Below, piece after piece: positions 17,015 to 26,172 of a DNA stretch of 64,000 nt; position 1 is the first letter of the stretch, and every line of letters begins with the position of its first letter. A program made the translations under genes and the position numbers. The notes below the pieces were generated by a model. It saw only the letters and a list, made by a program, of their open reading frames with translations, made no database searches and was not told the origin of the DNA. Where the stretch lies: contig UCNE01000023.1 in assembly GCA_900473685.1 (NCBI GenBank), forward strand, positions 62,001 to 126,000. Reading direction: 5' to 3'. The DNA is from Hyphomicrobiales bacterium (GTDB lineage: Bacteria; Pseudomonadota; Alphaproteobacteria; Rhizobiales; Rhizobiaceae).

Positions 17015-17971
17015 ATGCCTGACAATCGCCTCGAACGCTTCGCCCACAATCTCGACTGGAACCTGCTGCGCACCTTCGTCGTCGTGGTCGAGGAAGGGAG
17101 CATCACGGCGGCGGCAAACCGGCTGCTGTTGCAGCAACCGGCCGTCAGCATGGCTTTGAAGCGGCTGGAACAGACGGTCGGCCAAAAGCTGATCGACCGC
17201 CGCCCGGGCCGCTTCGATCTGACGGAGGCCGGCGAAAAGCTGCACCGCCAATGCCGCGATATCTTCGCAGCGGTCGTGCGCCTGCCGAATGCGCTGGAAA
17301 CCGCAGGTGACGACGTGACCGGCCATGTCAGCGTTCACTCCGTCAGCCATGCGCATAATCCGGCCTGGGATCGCAAGCTCGAAAGCTTCTTTCATCTTTA
17401 TCCGAAGGTGACACTCAGCATCACGGTCGAAACAACCGTCAGCGTCATCAGCGCCGTCGAGCGCAACATCGCCACCATCGGCCTGTGCGACGGTAATATT
17501 CCGGAAGCCCTCGATAAGGCCTTCCATATCCGCGAGCAGTACGGGCTGTATTGCGGCCGGGGCCACCGGCTGTTCCGCGCAAAGACCGCTGCCTTGAACG
17601 ACTTGCGCGGCGATCCCTACATCGCCTTCATCGCCGATGTTCTTGGCGGCCAGCATATGAATGCCATTACCGCCGTGCGCGCCATGGGCTCCTTTGGCCA
17701 ACAGGTTCGGGCGGTCTCATGCAATGTCGAGGAGGTGCTGCGCCTGATATCAGCCAATATTGGCATCGGCATGGTGCCGGATCATCTGGCGGCATCGGGT
17801 CTTGCCGACGGCAGCCTCTGGCAATTGCCGCCCTACGATCTGTTGCCGACCACGGATGTCTTCCGCATCACCAATCCCAACGCGATCCTCAATCCGGCCG
17901 AAGCCGCCTTCCTACGCCATGTTGGGGACACTGAACCGCTGGATCACAGCGCAGGGCATCAATCTGCCTGA
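17015..17971 (+). CDS. LysR-family transcriptional regulator
   Basis: 318-residue LysR regulator. The N-terminal winged helix (about 13-75) reads LDWNLLRTFVVVVEEGSITAAANRLLLQQPAVSMALKRLE in parts, and a periplasmic-binding-like effector domain follows (about 100-300). It lies 12 bases after the M24 peptidase and 102 bases before the FAD oxidoreductase, all on the same strand, so it may control either neighbour or the divergent gcdHG operon. The Shine-Dalgarno is weak, consistent with translational coupling to the peptidase stop. No effector can be named. Confidence 0.9.
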   Translation: MPDNRLERFAHNLDWNLLRTFVVVVEEGSITAAANRLLLQQPAVSMALKRLEQTVGQKLIDRRPGRFDLTEAGEKLHRQCRDIFAAVVRLPNALETAGDDVTGHVSVHSVSHAHNPAWDRKLESFFHLYPKVTLSITVETTVSVISAVERNIATIGLCDGNIPEALDKAFHIREQYGLYCGRGHRLFRAKTAALNDLRGDPYIAFIADVLGGQHMNAITAVRAMGSFGQQVRAVSCNVEEVLRLISANIGIGMVPDHLAASGLADGSLWQLPPYDLLPTTDVFRITNPNAILNPAEAAFLRHVGDTEPLDHSAGHQSA

Positions 17972-18073
17972 TAATGGGCTTCTTCACTATAAATTTGAAC
18001 ATTGACAGGGCGCCCTCTAGGGTCCCGGCAGCGCGACGAGAGGCCGCGCCGGCAATGCTAAGGACGGACTGAC

Positions 18074-19201
18074 ATGCAGACATTCGACGTGGCCATCATC
18101 GGCGGCGGCATCGCCGGCCTGTCGCACGCTTATTTTCTCAGCCCCCATCGCTCTGTCGTCGTGCTCGAACGGGAAACTGCGCTTGGCTACCACAGCACCG
18201 GCCGCTCTGCCGCCGAATTCGTGCTGCGGTACAATACGCCAGAAGTCTGCCAACTGGCAGCGATCGCCAAGGATTTCTTTGATAGCCCGCCGGATGGATT
18301 TTCGGATATCCCGCTCCTGAAACAGCGCGGTGGCGTGATGATCGCCACAACTGAAAAAGCCGCCCGACTGGAAGAAGTGTTCCGCACCGAACGAGCCTTC
18401 ACGCCAGAACTGGAAATGCTGGACGAACAGGGCCTGTTGACGCGCCTGCCGGTCCTCAAACCCGGCTATGCCGCTGCGGCGTTCTACGATCCCAATTTTT
18501 GGGATATCGAGGTTGAAAGCCTACTGCAGGGCTATGTCAAAGGTGCGCGCCGCAACGGCACCGAGATCCGCGAGCGCCACGCGGTTCTGTCCGCCAGCCA
18601 TGATGGCCAGGCCTGGACCATCGAAACGTCATCAGGCGCTGTCCGTGCCAAAACCGTGGTCAATGCGGCCGGTGGCTGGGCTGATCCGATGGCGGAAATC
18701 TTTAGCGTCGAACCACTCGGCATCATCCCGCATCGCCGCACCGCCATCACGGTCGATCTTCCGGAGGGGATCGATATTTCCGACATGCCGGAAATCAACG
18801 AGATCGACGAGGATTTTTACATGAAACCCGATGCGGGCCGGTTGTTCGCCAGCCCGGCCGATGCCACGCCCTGCGAACCCGGCGATGTGCAACCGGAGGA
18901 ACTCGATGTCGCCTGGGCCGCGCATTATGTCGAAGAGGCGACCACAATCCCGGTCCGCCGCGTCGCCAAGAGCTGGGCTGGTATGCGCAGCTTCTCTGCC
19001 GACAAGTTGCCGGTGATCGGCTTTGCACCGGATCAGCCGGATTTCTTCTGGCTCGCCGGTCAGGGCGGTTACGGCATCCTGACCTCACCGGCCCTTGGCG
19101 CTTTGGCAGCCAGCCTGCTGACCGGCCAATCTCGGCCAGAGGGATTTGCCGCACAGGCACTTGATCCCCACCGGTTCAGTCCGTTGCGTTTTAAAGTTTA
19201 A
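18074..19201 (+). CDS. FAD-dependent DAO-type amine/amino-acid oxidoreductase
   Basis: 375-residue D-amino-acid-oxidase/sarcosine-oxidase-like flavoprotein. The N-terminal dinucleotide motif is VAIIGGGIAGLSHAYFL, followed by HSTGRSAAEFVLRYN, and the C-terminal FAD-contact segment is WLAGQGGYGILTSPALG. DAO enzymes oxidise secondary or D-amino acids to imines or oxoacids. The ATG at 18074 has AAGGACGG upstream. The gene converges with the flavin reductase gene, overlapping it by four bases at the 3' ends. Substrate unknown; a D-amino acid or N-methyl amino acid is most likely by family. Confidence 0.88.
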   Translation: MQTFDVAIIGGGIAGLSHAYFLSPHRSVVVLERETALGYHSTGRSAAEFVLRYNTPEVCQLAAIAKDFFDSPPDGFSDIPLLKQRGGVMIATTEKAARLEEVFRTERAFTPELEMLDEQGLLTRLPVLKPGYAAAAFYDPNFWDIEVESLLQGYVKGARRNGTEIRERHAVLSASHDGQAWTIETSSGAVRAKTVVNAAGGWADPMAEIFSVEPLGIIPHRRTAITVDLPEGIDISDMPEINEIDEDFYMKPDAGRLFASPADATPCEPGDVQPEELDVAWAAHYVEEATTIPVRRVAKSWAGMRSFSADKLPVIGFAPDQPDFFWLAGQGGYGILTSPALGALAASLLTGQSRPEGFAAQALDPHRFSPLRFKV

Positions 19202-19794
19202 AGCGAAAAGCGGCCGTAGCGGCCGTTGCTATAGACCAGAGAATGTCCGTCACCGGCAACGATGGAGACGACGCGGCCGAGAATGATCGCGTGGCTGTGG
19301 CGTTCGATCACCTCGTCCACCTCACAATCGATACCGGCCAACGCACCGCGCAGGACAGAAGCCCCGCTTGCCAGCGTAAACCACTCGGCTCCGTCATAGC
19401 GCTCGCTTCCCTTCAAACCGCCCTTGCCGGCAAACCGGTCGGCGACATCCTGCTGGTCGGCGCTCAGGATATTGACGCAGAAATGCCCGTAGCGGCTGAT
19501 GATCGGCCAGCTGGACGAGCTGCGATTGATGTTGACGATCATCGTTGGCGGATCGACCGACAGAGCGGTGGCTGATGTCACCGTCGCGCCGGTCCGTTCG
19601 TCACCAACGCCGGCGGTAATGACGGAGACGCCACCCGGCATTCGCCGCATCGCCGATTTCAAGGCGTCCTCATCCGCCACATGCGGAAAGGACTGCCCCT
19701 GTGGCGCGATGGTTCGGTCGAGCGAATTTCTCAAAGCGAGGTTCATGCGGGTCCACTCTTTTGCCGTCTCGTTCATGATGGCCGATTTACGCAT
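19198..19794 (-). CDS. Flavin reductase (DIM6/NTAB family)
   Basis: FMN-binding split-barrel protein of about 198 residues. The core shows MRRMPGGVSVITAG, TGATVTSATALSVDPPTMIVNINRSSSS in parts, and FCVNILSADQQDVADRFAG, typical of flavin reductases that feed reduced FMN/FAD to two-component monooxygenases. The start at 19794 (MRKSAIMNE) has GAGGG upstream; the frame also extends to 19860 without a ribosome site. No partner monooxygenase is adjacent. Confidence 0.88.
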   Translation of the reverse strand: MRKSAIMNETAKEWTRMNLALRNSLDRTIAPQGQSFPHVADEDALKSAMRRMPGGVSVITAGVGDERTGATVTSATALSVDPPTMIVNINRSSSSWPIISRYGHFCVNILSADQQDVADRFAGKGGLKGSERYDGAEWFTLASGASVLRGALAGIDCEVDEVIERHSHAIILGRVVSIVAGDGHSLVYSNGRYGRFSL

Positions 19795-20044
19795 GGAAAA
19801 TGCCCTCGTCTCAAGCAAAGAACACCCGTCGCTGCCGGGGAAGCCGGATCGCTTTTTCAATCATCATAAAATTTATAGATTATATTATTTTTCAATGAGA
19901 GACGAATTTCGGCAAACTTGGATGCTGCCGAATGCGGCCATACCAAATAGGACATCAAAACCATAGACTATTGACAGCCTCATCAATTGTGTCAGGATTG
20001 TGTTAACGGCCGTTAACCGGTCCACGGAAACAGCGGAGAACGGA
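19795..20044. promoter_or_regulatory. Intergenic region with 16-bp palindrome
   Basis: 250 bases, AT-rich on the left. TTGACA at 19971-19976 could be a -35 box for the small gene that follows, but no good -10 is seen. A perfect 16-bp palindrome GTTAACGGCCGTTAAC lies at 20002-20017, 28 bases before the small ORF. It contains two TTAA half-sites six bases apart, close to but not matching the CtrA spacing of seven. Confidence 0.45.
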
Positions 20045-20221
20045 ATGTTTTATCACGGTGGAATGACACTCGGTTACCTGACGCCTCCGGCGAAAAAGGA
20101 AAAGGCCATCCGCGTTGAAATGCCGGTTCGCCAAAGCCGCGAAGAGCAGACCGAATTCGAACAGGAGCGCGATCAGGAACTGAGCCGCGCGTTTCTGACC
20201 CCCTGGCATCTCTTCTACTGA
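20045..20221 (+). CDS. Small hypothetical protein (58 aa)
   Basis: Short ORF of 58 residues starting MFYHGGMTLGYLTPP and followed by a highly charged middle (KKEKAIRVEMPVRQSREEQ) and the C-terminus RAFLTPWHLFY. The ATG at 20045 has GGAGAAC upstream and a possible TTGACA promoter further up. No family is recognised. Its good ribosome site and the structured upstream region argue for a real gene. The next gene, the AraC regulator, converges 17 bases away. Confidence 0.5.
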   Translation: MFYHGGMTLGYLTPPAKKEKAIRVEMPVRQSREEQTEFEQERDQELSRAFLTPWHLFY

Positions 20222-20238
20222 TCCGTTGAGCGGATAGA

Positions 20239-21153
20239 TTATTCGGCCGCTGCCGCGCCGTGGCCATTGGCGGCGATACTGGAGTACATGCCCGTCGTGC
20301 GGAATTCCGTCGGGCTGGCGCCGAAATAGCGGCGGAACACCTTGGCGAAATAATTCGGGTCTTCGAAACCCGCCATGATCGCCACTTCCTTGACAGAGAG
20401 ATGCGCCGCATTGGTCAGCAATTTCGTGGCTCTCCGCAACCGCTTGCGCAGCACGAATTCGGCCGGCGGCATGCCCTCACTTGCGGCAAACACCCGGGAG
20501 AAATGCGCACGGCTAAGACCGGAGACCTCGGCAAGCTGCTCGACAGGCAACGGATGCTGCAGGTTGGCCATGATGTGGTCGATGACATGCTGCATCGTCC
20601 GGTACTCCTGGCCGAGAACGGGATGTGAACCGAAAACATCATCATACAGCACCATCGCCGATTCATATGCGATGGCAGACGCACTGCCCGGGGCCTCGGC
20701 GCCACCGGAGATCAGCCGCAGACTGCAATCAGCAAGATGCTCGATCGTCTCCGGCTTGAGATTGAGGATCGGCCCGGTCGTCGCAAGAATGGCCTTGTGG
20801 ATGCGCAACGCCTCCTCGCCGTTCATGGAAATCCAGAAAAATTCCCAGCGGCCGTTTCGCTCCAGCCAGTACCGGTGATTGTGCGGCACCAGGACCAGCA
20901 GGGTCTCGCCCTCGCGCACCCGGTAGGTGCGGTTTTCATAGCGCAGGTTTCCAGCACCACCGACGGTATGCTGGAGCACGGTGAACGGTGTCTGCCCGCG
21001 CTTGCGGCCATCCCAGTCATAGGTCTCATCGGTGCGGATTTCGTAGCCCGTGCTGGTCGGCATGGTGTGCAGGCTATGGCGTCCGCGCGGCAGGGAAACC
21101 GTCCGCATCACCGGTCCATTCTCGATCAGTCGTTTCAGCATAGAATTACCCAT
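20239..21153 (-). CDS. agpT: AraC-family activator of alpha-galactoside genes (AgpT-like)
   Basis: 304-residue AraC/XylS regulator. An N-terminal cupin-like sugar-sensing domain spans about 25-170, and two helix-turn-helix motifs span about 190-290 (LPVEQLAEVSGLSRAHFSRVF, then LSVKEVAIMAGFEDPNYFAKVF). The divergent operon (GH4 glycosidase, AgpA-type binding protein, permeases, ATPase, second GH4) matches the Sinorhizobium meliloti agp locus, where AgpT is the AraC activator. The symbol is by synteny. The start could be ATG 21153 or the in-frame ATG 21141. Confidence 0.85.
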   Translation of the reverse strand: MGNSMLKRLIENGPVMRTVSLPRGRHSLHTMPTSTGYEIRTDETYDWDGRKRGQTPFTVLQHTVGGAGNLRYENRTYRVREGETLLVLVPHNHRYWLERNGRWEFFWISMNGEEALRIHKAILATTGPILNLKPETIEHLADCSLRLISGGAEAPGSASAIAYESAMVLYDDVFGSHPVLGQEYRTMQHVIDHIMANLQHPLPVEQLAEVSGLSRAHFSRVFAASEGMPPAEFVLRKRLRRATKLLTNAAHLSVKEVAIMAGFEDPNYFAKVFRRYFGASPTEFRTTGMYSSIAANGHGAAAAE

Positions 21154-21344
21154 GAAAGCATAATACCTCTCTGGCGGCTCCTTTCATTATACGCATAATG
21201 CCCATCAACAAAGCAAGATGACCGGATTGGAGCGGCATCGACGGGGGGAACCGGCAGGCAGAATGCGTTTGATCGCAATGTGTCCGGTGCATTGATTTTA
21301 CCCTGTCCGTTCTTCCCGGCCAAACGACCAGCGACGAGGACAGC
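21154..21344. promoter_or_regulatory. agpT/agaL1 divergent promoter region with inverted repeat
   Basis: 191 bases between divergent agpT and the first GH4 gene. A palindrome CATTAT-acgc-ATAATG lies at 21185-21200, and a second GCATAAT copy lies at 21159-21165, adjacent to the agpT start. These are plausible AraC-type half-sites serving both directions. Confidence 0.4.
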
Positions 21345-22817
21345 ATGAGTAGCTTCAAGATAGCCATTATCGGCGCCGGCAGTGTCGGCTTCACCAAGAA
21401 ACTCTTCACCGACATTCTCTGCGTGCCGGAGTTCCGCGATGTCGAGTTCGCGCTCACCGATATGAGCGAGCACAATCTCGGCATGATCAAGTCGATCCTC
21501 GACAAGATCGTCGAGGCCAACAACCTGCCCGCAAAGGTCACCGCATCGACGGATCGCCGCGAAGCAATATCGGGTGCGCGCTACATCATCTCCTGCGTCC
21601 GTGTCGGCGGTCTTGCCGCCTATGCCGACGACATCCGCATCCCGCTGAAATATGGCGTCGACCAATGCGTCGGCGATACGATCTGCGCCGGCGGTATTCT
21701 CTACGGCCAGCGCAACATCCCGGTCATCCTCGATTTCTGCAAGGATATCCGCGAGCTGGCCGAACCCGGCGCGAAATTCCTGAATTACGCCAACCCGATG
21801 GCGATGAACACCTGGGCTGCGATCGAATATGGCAAGGTCGATACGATCGGCCTTTGCCACGGTGTCCAGCACGGCGCCGAACAGATCGCCGAAATCCTCG
21901 GTGCCAAGGATGGCGAACTGAATTACGTCTGCTCCGGCATCAACCACCAGACCTGGTTTACCGATGTCCGCGTCAAGGGCCGCAAGATCGGCAAGGATGA
22001 GCTGGTCGCCGCCTTTGAGGCGCATCCGGTATTTTCGCAGCAGGAAAAGCTGCGTATCGACGTTTTGAAGCGTTTCGGCGTCTATTCCACCGAGAGCAAC
22101 GGCCACCTGTCGGAGTACCTGCCCTGGTACCGCAAGCGGCCGGAGGAAATTACCCGCTGGATCGATATGTCCGACTGGATCCACGGTGAAACCGGCGGTT
22201 ACCTGCGCTATTCGACCGAGACCCGCAACTGGTTCGAGACCGAGTTTCCGCAGTTCCTGGAGGATGCCGGCAAGCCCATCGATCCGGCCCGCCGTTCCAA
22301 CGAGCACGCCAGCCATATTCTCGAGGCGCTGGAAACCGGACGTGTTTATCGCGGCCATTTCAACGTCAAGAACAACGGCGTCATCACCAACCTGCCATCG
22401 GATGCGATCATTGAATCGCCCGGCTTCGTCGATCGCTTCGGCATCAACATGGTCGCCGGTATCACGCTGCCGGAAGCCTGCGCCGCCACCTGCATTTCCT
22501 CGATCAATGTTCAGCGCATGTCGGTTCACGCCGCCATCTCAGGCGATATCGATCTCCTGAAGCTCGCCGTGCTGCACGATCCGCTGGTCGGCGCCATCTG
22601 CACGCCGGAGGAAGTCTGGCAGATGGTCGATGAAATGGTCGTCGCGCAGGCTGAGTGGCTGCCGCAATATGCCCACGCCATTCCGGCCGCCAAGGAGCGA
22701 TTGAGCAAGGCAACGGTGAAGACTCGCGACTGGAACGGCGTTGCCCGCCGCGAAGTCCGCTCGATCGACGAATTGCGCGCCGAGAAGGAAGCAACGAAGT
22801 TGAAAGCCGCAAGCTAA
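21345..22817 (+). CDS. agaL1: GH4 family alpha-galactosidase/alpha-glucosidase (first copy)
   Basis: 490-residue glycoside hydrolase family 4 enzyme, which uses NAD+ and a divalent metal to cleave alpha-glycosides by a redox-elimination mechanism. Visible motifs are the Rossmann loop IIGAGSVGFTKKLF, LNYANPMAMNTWA, the metal-ligand Cys-His segment GLCHGVQHGAEQI and CSGINHQTWF. It is first in an operon with the agp transport genes and a second GH4 copy. Shine-Dalgarno GAGGAC precedes the ATG. An alpha-galactosidase role (melibiose, raffinose) is inferred from the agp context; GH4 also contains alpha-glucosidases and glucuronidases. Confidence 0.88.
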   Translation: MSSFKIAIIGAGSVGFTKKLFTDILCVPEFRDVEFALTDMSEHNLGMIKSILDKIVEANNLPAKVTASTDRREAISGARYIISCVRVGGLAAYADDIRIPLKYGVDQCVGDTICAGGILYGQRNIPVILDFCKDIRELAEPGAKFLNYANPMAMNTWAAIEYGKVDTIGLCHGVQHGAEQIAEILGAKDGELNYVCSGINHQTWFTDVRVKGRKIGKDELVAAFEAHPVFSQQEKLRIDVLKRFGVYSTESNGHLSEYLPWYRKRPEEITRWIDMSDWIHGETGGYLRYSTETRNWFETEFPQFLEDAGKPIDPARRSNEHASHILEALETGRVYRGHFNVKNNGVITNLPSDAIIESPGFVDRFGINMVAGITLPEACAATCISSINVQRMSVHAAISGDIDLLKLAVLHDPLVGAICTPEEVWQMVDEMVVAQAEWLPQYAHAIPAAKERLSKATVKTRDWNGVARREVRSIDELRAEKEATKLKAAS

Positions 22818-22991
22818 GCTGCGGCACATACATGCAAGACCCGTTTGCTTGAGGAGGAAACCGGTCTGGGAGTGGGCGATCCGTTGCCCGCTCCATTCCG
22901 GCAGATGGCAGGATGCCGTCATGCCGGACGCTTTTAGGAGGAGAGCCGCCCATACCGGGCCGGTCTAAAGCATGAGGGAGAAACAACGACA

Positions 22992-25079
22992 ATGAAAAGC
23001 TTTCGCCATCTGAAAACGACCAGCGCGCTGCTTTTGGGCGTGTCGGCATTCGCCGTGTCGGCAATGGCTTCCGAGCCGACCGTGGTGCCCGAGCAGCCGG
23101 CCTTCCCGGCACAGGGCAAGATCACCTACGTGCCGCGCGATTCCATCCTCGAATATAAGGCCCTGCCGGAATATCACGAGCCCGACTGGGTCACCGAGAA
23201 ATTCGTCAAGGCCGGCAAACTGCCGCCGGTGGCCGAGCGCCTGCCGAAGGAACCGCTGGTCTTCAAGACTGGCAACATGCCGGATGGCCTCGGCGTTTAT
23301 GGTGATACGATGCGCCACGTCATCGGTGGCCGCCCGGAAGGCTGGAACTATTCCGCCGGCCAGACGCAAGGGTGGGGCGGCATCGATATCGAGATGTCGG
23401 AATGCCTGACCCGCACGGCGCCGCTTTATCAGGTCGAAGCCAAAGACGTCGAACCGCTGCCGAACTTGGCGAAAAGCTGGGAATGGTCCGAAGATGGCCA
23501 CAAGCTGACCATGCACCTGATCGAAGGCGCCAAATGGTCGGATGGCGTTCCCTTTTCCTCCGAAGACGTGATGTTCTACTGGGACGACAATGTCGTCGAC
23601 CCCAACGTCTCGCCGCTCAATGGCGCGACGCCGGAAACTTTTGGCGAAGGCACGACACTGAAAGCCATCGACGCCAACACCGTCGAATGGACCTTCAAGG
23701 AAGCCTTCCCGCGCCAGTATCTCTATTCCATGGCGTACGGCACGTTCTGCCCCGGTCCGGCGCACATTCTCAAGACCAAGCACCCGAAATACGCCAAGGG
23801 CTTTACCTACGACCAATACAAGAACGGCTTTCCGCCGGAATATATGAACATTCCGATCATGGGCGCCTGGGTTCCTGTCGAATATCGACCGGACGATATC
23901 ATCGTCATGCGCCGCAATCCCTATTACTGGAAGGTCGACGAAGCCGGCAACCAGCTGCCCTATCTCAACGAGCTGCACTACAAGCTCTCGACCTGGGCCG
24001 ACCGCGACGTGCAAGCGATTGCCGGTTCCGGTGACCTCTCCAACCTTGAGCAGCCCGAGAATTTCGTCGAAAGCCTGAAGCGCGCCGCACAGGATACAGC
24101 ACCGGCACGCCTCGCGTTCGGTGCCCGCCTGATCGGCTACAATCTCTACATGAACTTCTCCGGCAATGGCTGGGGCGAACCGGATGAACGCGGCCAGGCG
24201 GTGCGGGAACTCAACCGCAACGAAGACTTCCGCAAGGCCATCACCATGGCGGTCGATCGCAAGAAGATCGGCGAATCGCTGGTCAAGGGTCCGTTCACCG
24301 CGATTTATCCGGGCGGCCTGTCGTCCGGCACCAGCTTCTACGACCGCCAGTCGACCGTCTATTATCCGTTCGATCTGGCCGGCGCCAAGGCCCTGCTCGA
24401 AAAGGCCGGGCTGAAAGACACCGACGGCAATGGCTTCGTCAACTATCCGGCCGACAAGCTGGGCGGCAAGGATGTCGAGGTCGTGCTGCTGGTCTCATCC
24501 GACTACAGCACCGACAAGAACCTCGCCGAGGGCGTCGTCGGGCAAATGGAACAGCTGGGCATTCGGGTGGTGCTCAACGCGCTCGACGGCAAGCAGCGCG
24601 ATGCGGCCAACTATGGTGGCCGCTGGGACTGGATGGTGCTGCGCAACGGTGCCGAACTGTCATCAGTGGTGCAGAATACGCCGCAGCTGGCGGCAACCGG
24701 TCCACGCACCAGCTGGAACCACCGCGTGCCTGAAGGCGGGCAGCTTGATCTGATGCCGTTCGAGCAGGAGCTTGTCGATATCGTCAACAAGTTCATTGCC
24801 TCGAGCGACAATGATGAACGCACGGAGTTGATGAAGCAGTACCAGAAGGTCGCCACCACCAATGTCAACTCGGTCGGCCTGACCGAATATCCAGGCGCGC
24901 TGATCGTCAACAAGCGCTTCTCGAACATTCCGGTCGGTGCACCGATCTTCATGTTCAACTGGGCCGAAGACACGATCATCCGCGAACGGGTGTTCGTGGC
25001 GGCAGACAAGCAGGGGGATTACGAACTGTTCCCGCAGCAGCTGCCCGGTAAGCCCGGCGAAAAAGGCCCGATGAACTGA
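22992..25079 (+). CDS. agpA: AgpA-like periplasmic alpha-galactoside binding protein (SBP_bac_5)
   Basis: 695-residue oligopeptide-type binding protein, longer than most SBP_bac_5 members (about 530-600). It has a signal peptide (LLLGVSAFAVSAMA). The body includes WEWSEDGHKLTMHLIEGAKWSDG, EFRPDDIIVMRRNPYYW-like text and the C-terminal LTEYPGALIVNKRFSNIP. In S. meliloti the peptide-binder-like AgpA delivers melibiose and raffinose, and the flanking GH4 genes support that role here. A 174-base leader precedes it, and a GC-rich hairpin separates it from the permease genes. Confidence 0.88.
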   Translation: MKSFRHLKTTSALLLGVSAFAVSAMASEPTVVPEQPAFPAQGKITYVPRDSILEYKALPEYHEPDWVTEKFVKAGKLPPVAERLPKEPLVFKTGNMPDGLGVYGDTMRHVIGGRPEGWNYSAGQTQGWGGIDIEMSECLTRTAPLYQVEAKDVEPLPNLAKSWEWSEDGHKLTMHLIEGAKWSDGVPFSSEDVMFYWDDNVVDPNVSPLNGATPETFGEGTTLKAIDANTVEWTFKEAFPRQYLYSMAYGTFCPGPAHILKTKHPKYAKGFTYDQYKNGFPPEYMNIPIMGAWVPVEYRPDDIIVMRRNPYYWKVDEAGNQLPYLNELHYKLSTWADRDVQAIAGSGDLSNLEQPENFVESLKRAAQDTAPARLAFGARLIGYNLYMNFSGNGWGEPDERGQAVRELNRNEDFRKAITMAVDRKKIGESLVKGPFTAIYPGGLSSGTSFYDRQSTVYYPFDLAGAKALLEKAGLKDTDGNGFVNYPADKLGGKDVEVVLLVSSDYSTDKNLAEGVVGQMEQLGIRVVLNALDGKQRDAANYGGRWDWMVLRNGAELSSVVQNTPQLAATGPRTSWNHRVPEGGQLDLMPFEQELVDIVNKFIASSDNDERTELMKQYQKVATTNVNSVGLTEYPGALIVNKRFSNIPVGAPIFMFNWAEDTIIRERVFVAADKQGDYELFPQQLPGKPGEKGPMN

Positions 25080-25095
25080 TCGATAAGCTCCGCTT

Positions 25096-25124
25096 CCCAG
25101 GCCGCGCCATCAGCCCGGCCTGGG
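25096..25124 (+). promoter_or_regulatory. agpA-agpB intercistronic hairpin
   Basis: Nine-base arms CCCAGGCCG and CGGCCTGGG with an 11-base loop, in the 79-base gap between the binding-protein gene and the first permease gene. No T tract follows, so it is more likely a 3' stabiliser or partial attenuator than a full terminator. Confidence 0.55.
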
Positions 25125-25158
25125 GAAATCCCAAAACACACAAGAGAACCTAACAGCC

Positions 25159-26172
25159 ATGTTCCGATTTCTGCTTGTGCGCATCGCGTCAGCCATACCC
25201 GTCCTTTTCGTACTCAGTGTCGTGACCTTCGCGATCATCCAGGCACCGCCGGGCGACTATAGCGACTATATTCGGTCGCAGTCGATCAACCAGGGCGGCG
25301 CATCCTTTGAGGAAGCCGACGCCCAGGCGCAGGCCTACAAGGTCGCCAACGGGCTGGATAAGCCGATGGTCGTCCAGTACGTCAACTGGATCACCGGCAT
25401 CGTCACCCGCGGCGATTTCGGCCACAGCCTGTTCTACAACAAGCCGGTGTCCGAAGTGGTCGGTGAACGCCTGCCGCGGACATTGGCGCTGGCCCTCGTC
25501 TGCCACATCCTCGCATCGATCATCGGCATCACCTTCGGCATCCTGGCCGCTACCCGGCAATATTCCTGGGTCGATACCCTGCTCTCCGGCATATCCTTTC
25601 TCGGGATGACGGTGCCGCGCTTCCTGATGGCGCTGATCATCGTCTACATCCTGGTGTTCCACTTCAACGTTACCGAGATCAACAGCTTCCACTCCGCCAA
25701 ATATGGCGGCGCGCCCTGGTCGTGGGACAAATTCGTCGATCTCCTGAAACACGTCTGGCCTGTCATCGCCATCGCCACGTTCGGCGGCCTCGCCTACAAT
25801 ATGCGGGTGATGCGCGGCAATCTCCTCGATACGCTGAATGCGCAATATGTCGAGACTGCGCGTGCCAAGGGCCTCTCCGAAAGCGCCGTCATCATGCGTC
25901 ATGCGGTACCGAACGCGCTGCATCCGCTGGTCATGTATCAGGGCGTCGTGCTGCCCTACATGCTGACCGGCGAAATCGAGACCGCCATCATCTTCGCGTT
26001 GCCGACCGTCGGCCCGGCCATCGTCGGTTCGATGTGGGTGGGCGACGTCTATGTCACCGCGACCTTCATGCTGGTCCTCTCTGCCACGCTGATCGTCGGC
26101 AACATCATCGCCGACATGCTTCTGGCGCTGCTCGATCCTCGTGTTCGCCTGGGTGGAGGAGCGCACGCATGA
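25159..26172 (+). CDS. agpB: ABC permease, DppB type (AgpB)
   Basis: 337-residue inner-membrane permease. It starts MFRFLLVRIASAIPVLFVLSV, the classic DppB/OppB first helix. The EAA-loop region YVETARAKGLSESAVIMRHAVPNAL in parts contacts the ATPase. The long loop after TM1 is also typical. Its stop overlaps the next permease start (ATGA at 26169-26172). It forms the translocation pore with AgpC for the sugar bound by AgpA. Confidence 0.92.
   Translation: MFRFLLVRIASAIPVLFVLSVVTFAIIQAPPGDYSDYIRSQSINQGGASFEEADAQAQAYKVANGLDKPMVVQYVNWITGIVTRGDFGHSLFYNKPVSEVVGERLPRTLALALVCHILASIIGITFGILAATRQYSWVDTLLSGISFLGMTVPRFLMALIIVYILVFHFNVTEINSFHSAKYGGAPWSWDKFVDLLKHVWPVIAIATFGGLAYNMRVMRGNLLDTLNAQYVETARAKGLSESAVIMRHAVPNALHPLVMYQGVVLPYMLTGEIETAIIFALPTVGPAIVGSMWVGDVYVTATFMLVLSATLIVGNIIADMLLALLDPRVRLGGGAHA

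Noticed and set aside
20002-20017. CtrA binding site
   Set aside because: The two TTAA halves are six bases apart, whereas the CtrA consensus needs seven; kept only as an unassigned palindrome.
22818-22991. Terminator between the first GH4 gene and agpA
   Set aside because: An imperfect repeat (AGACC-C-GTTT / AAAC-C-GGTCT) has a mismatch and no T tract, and the genes appear to form one operon.
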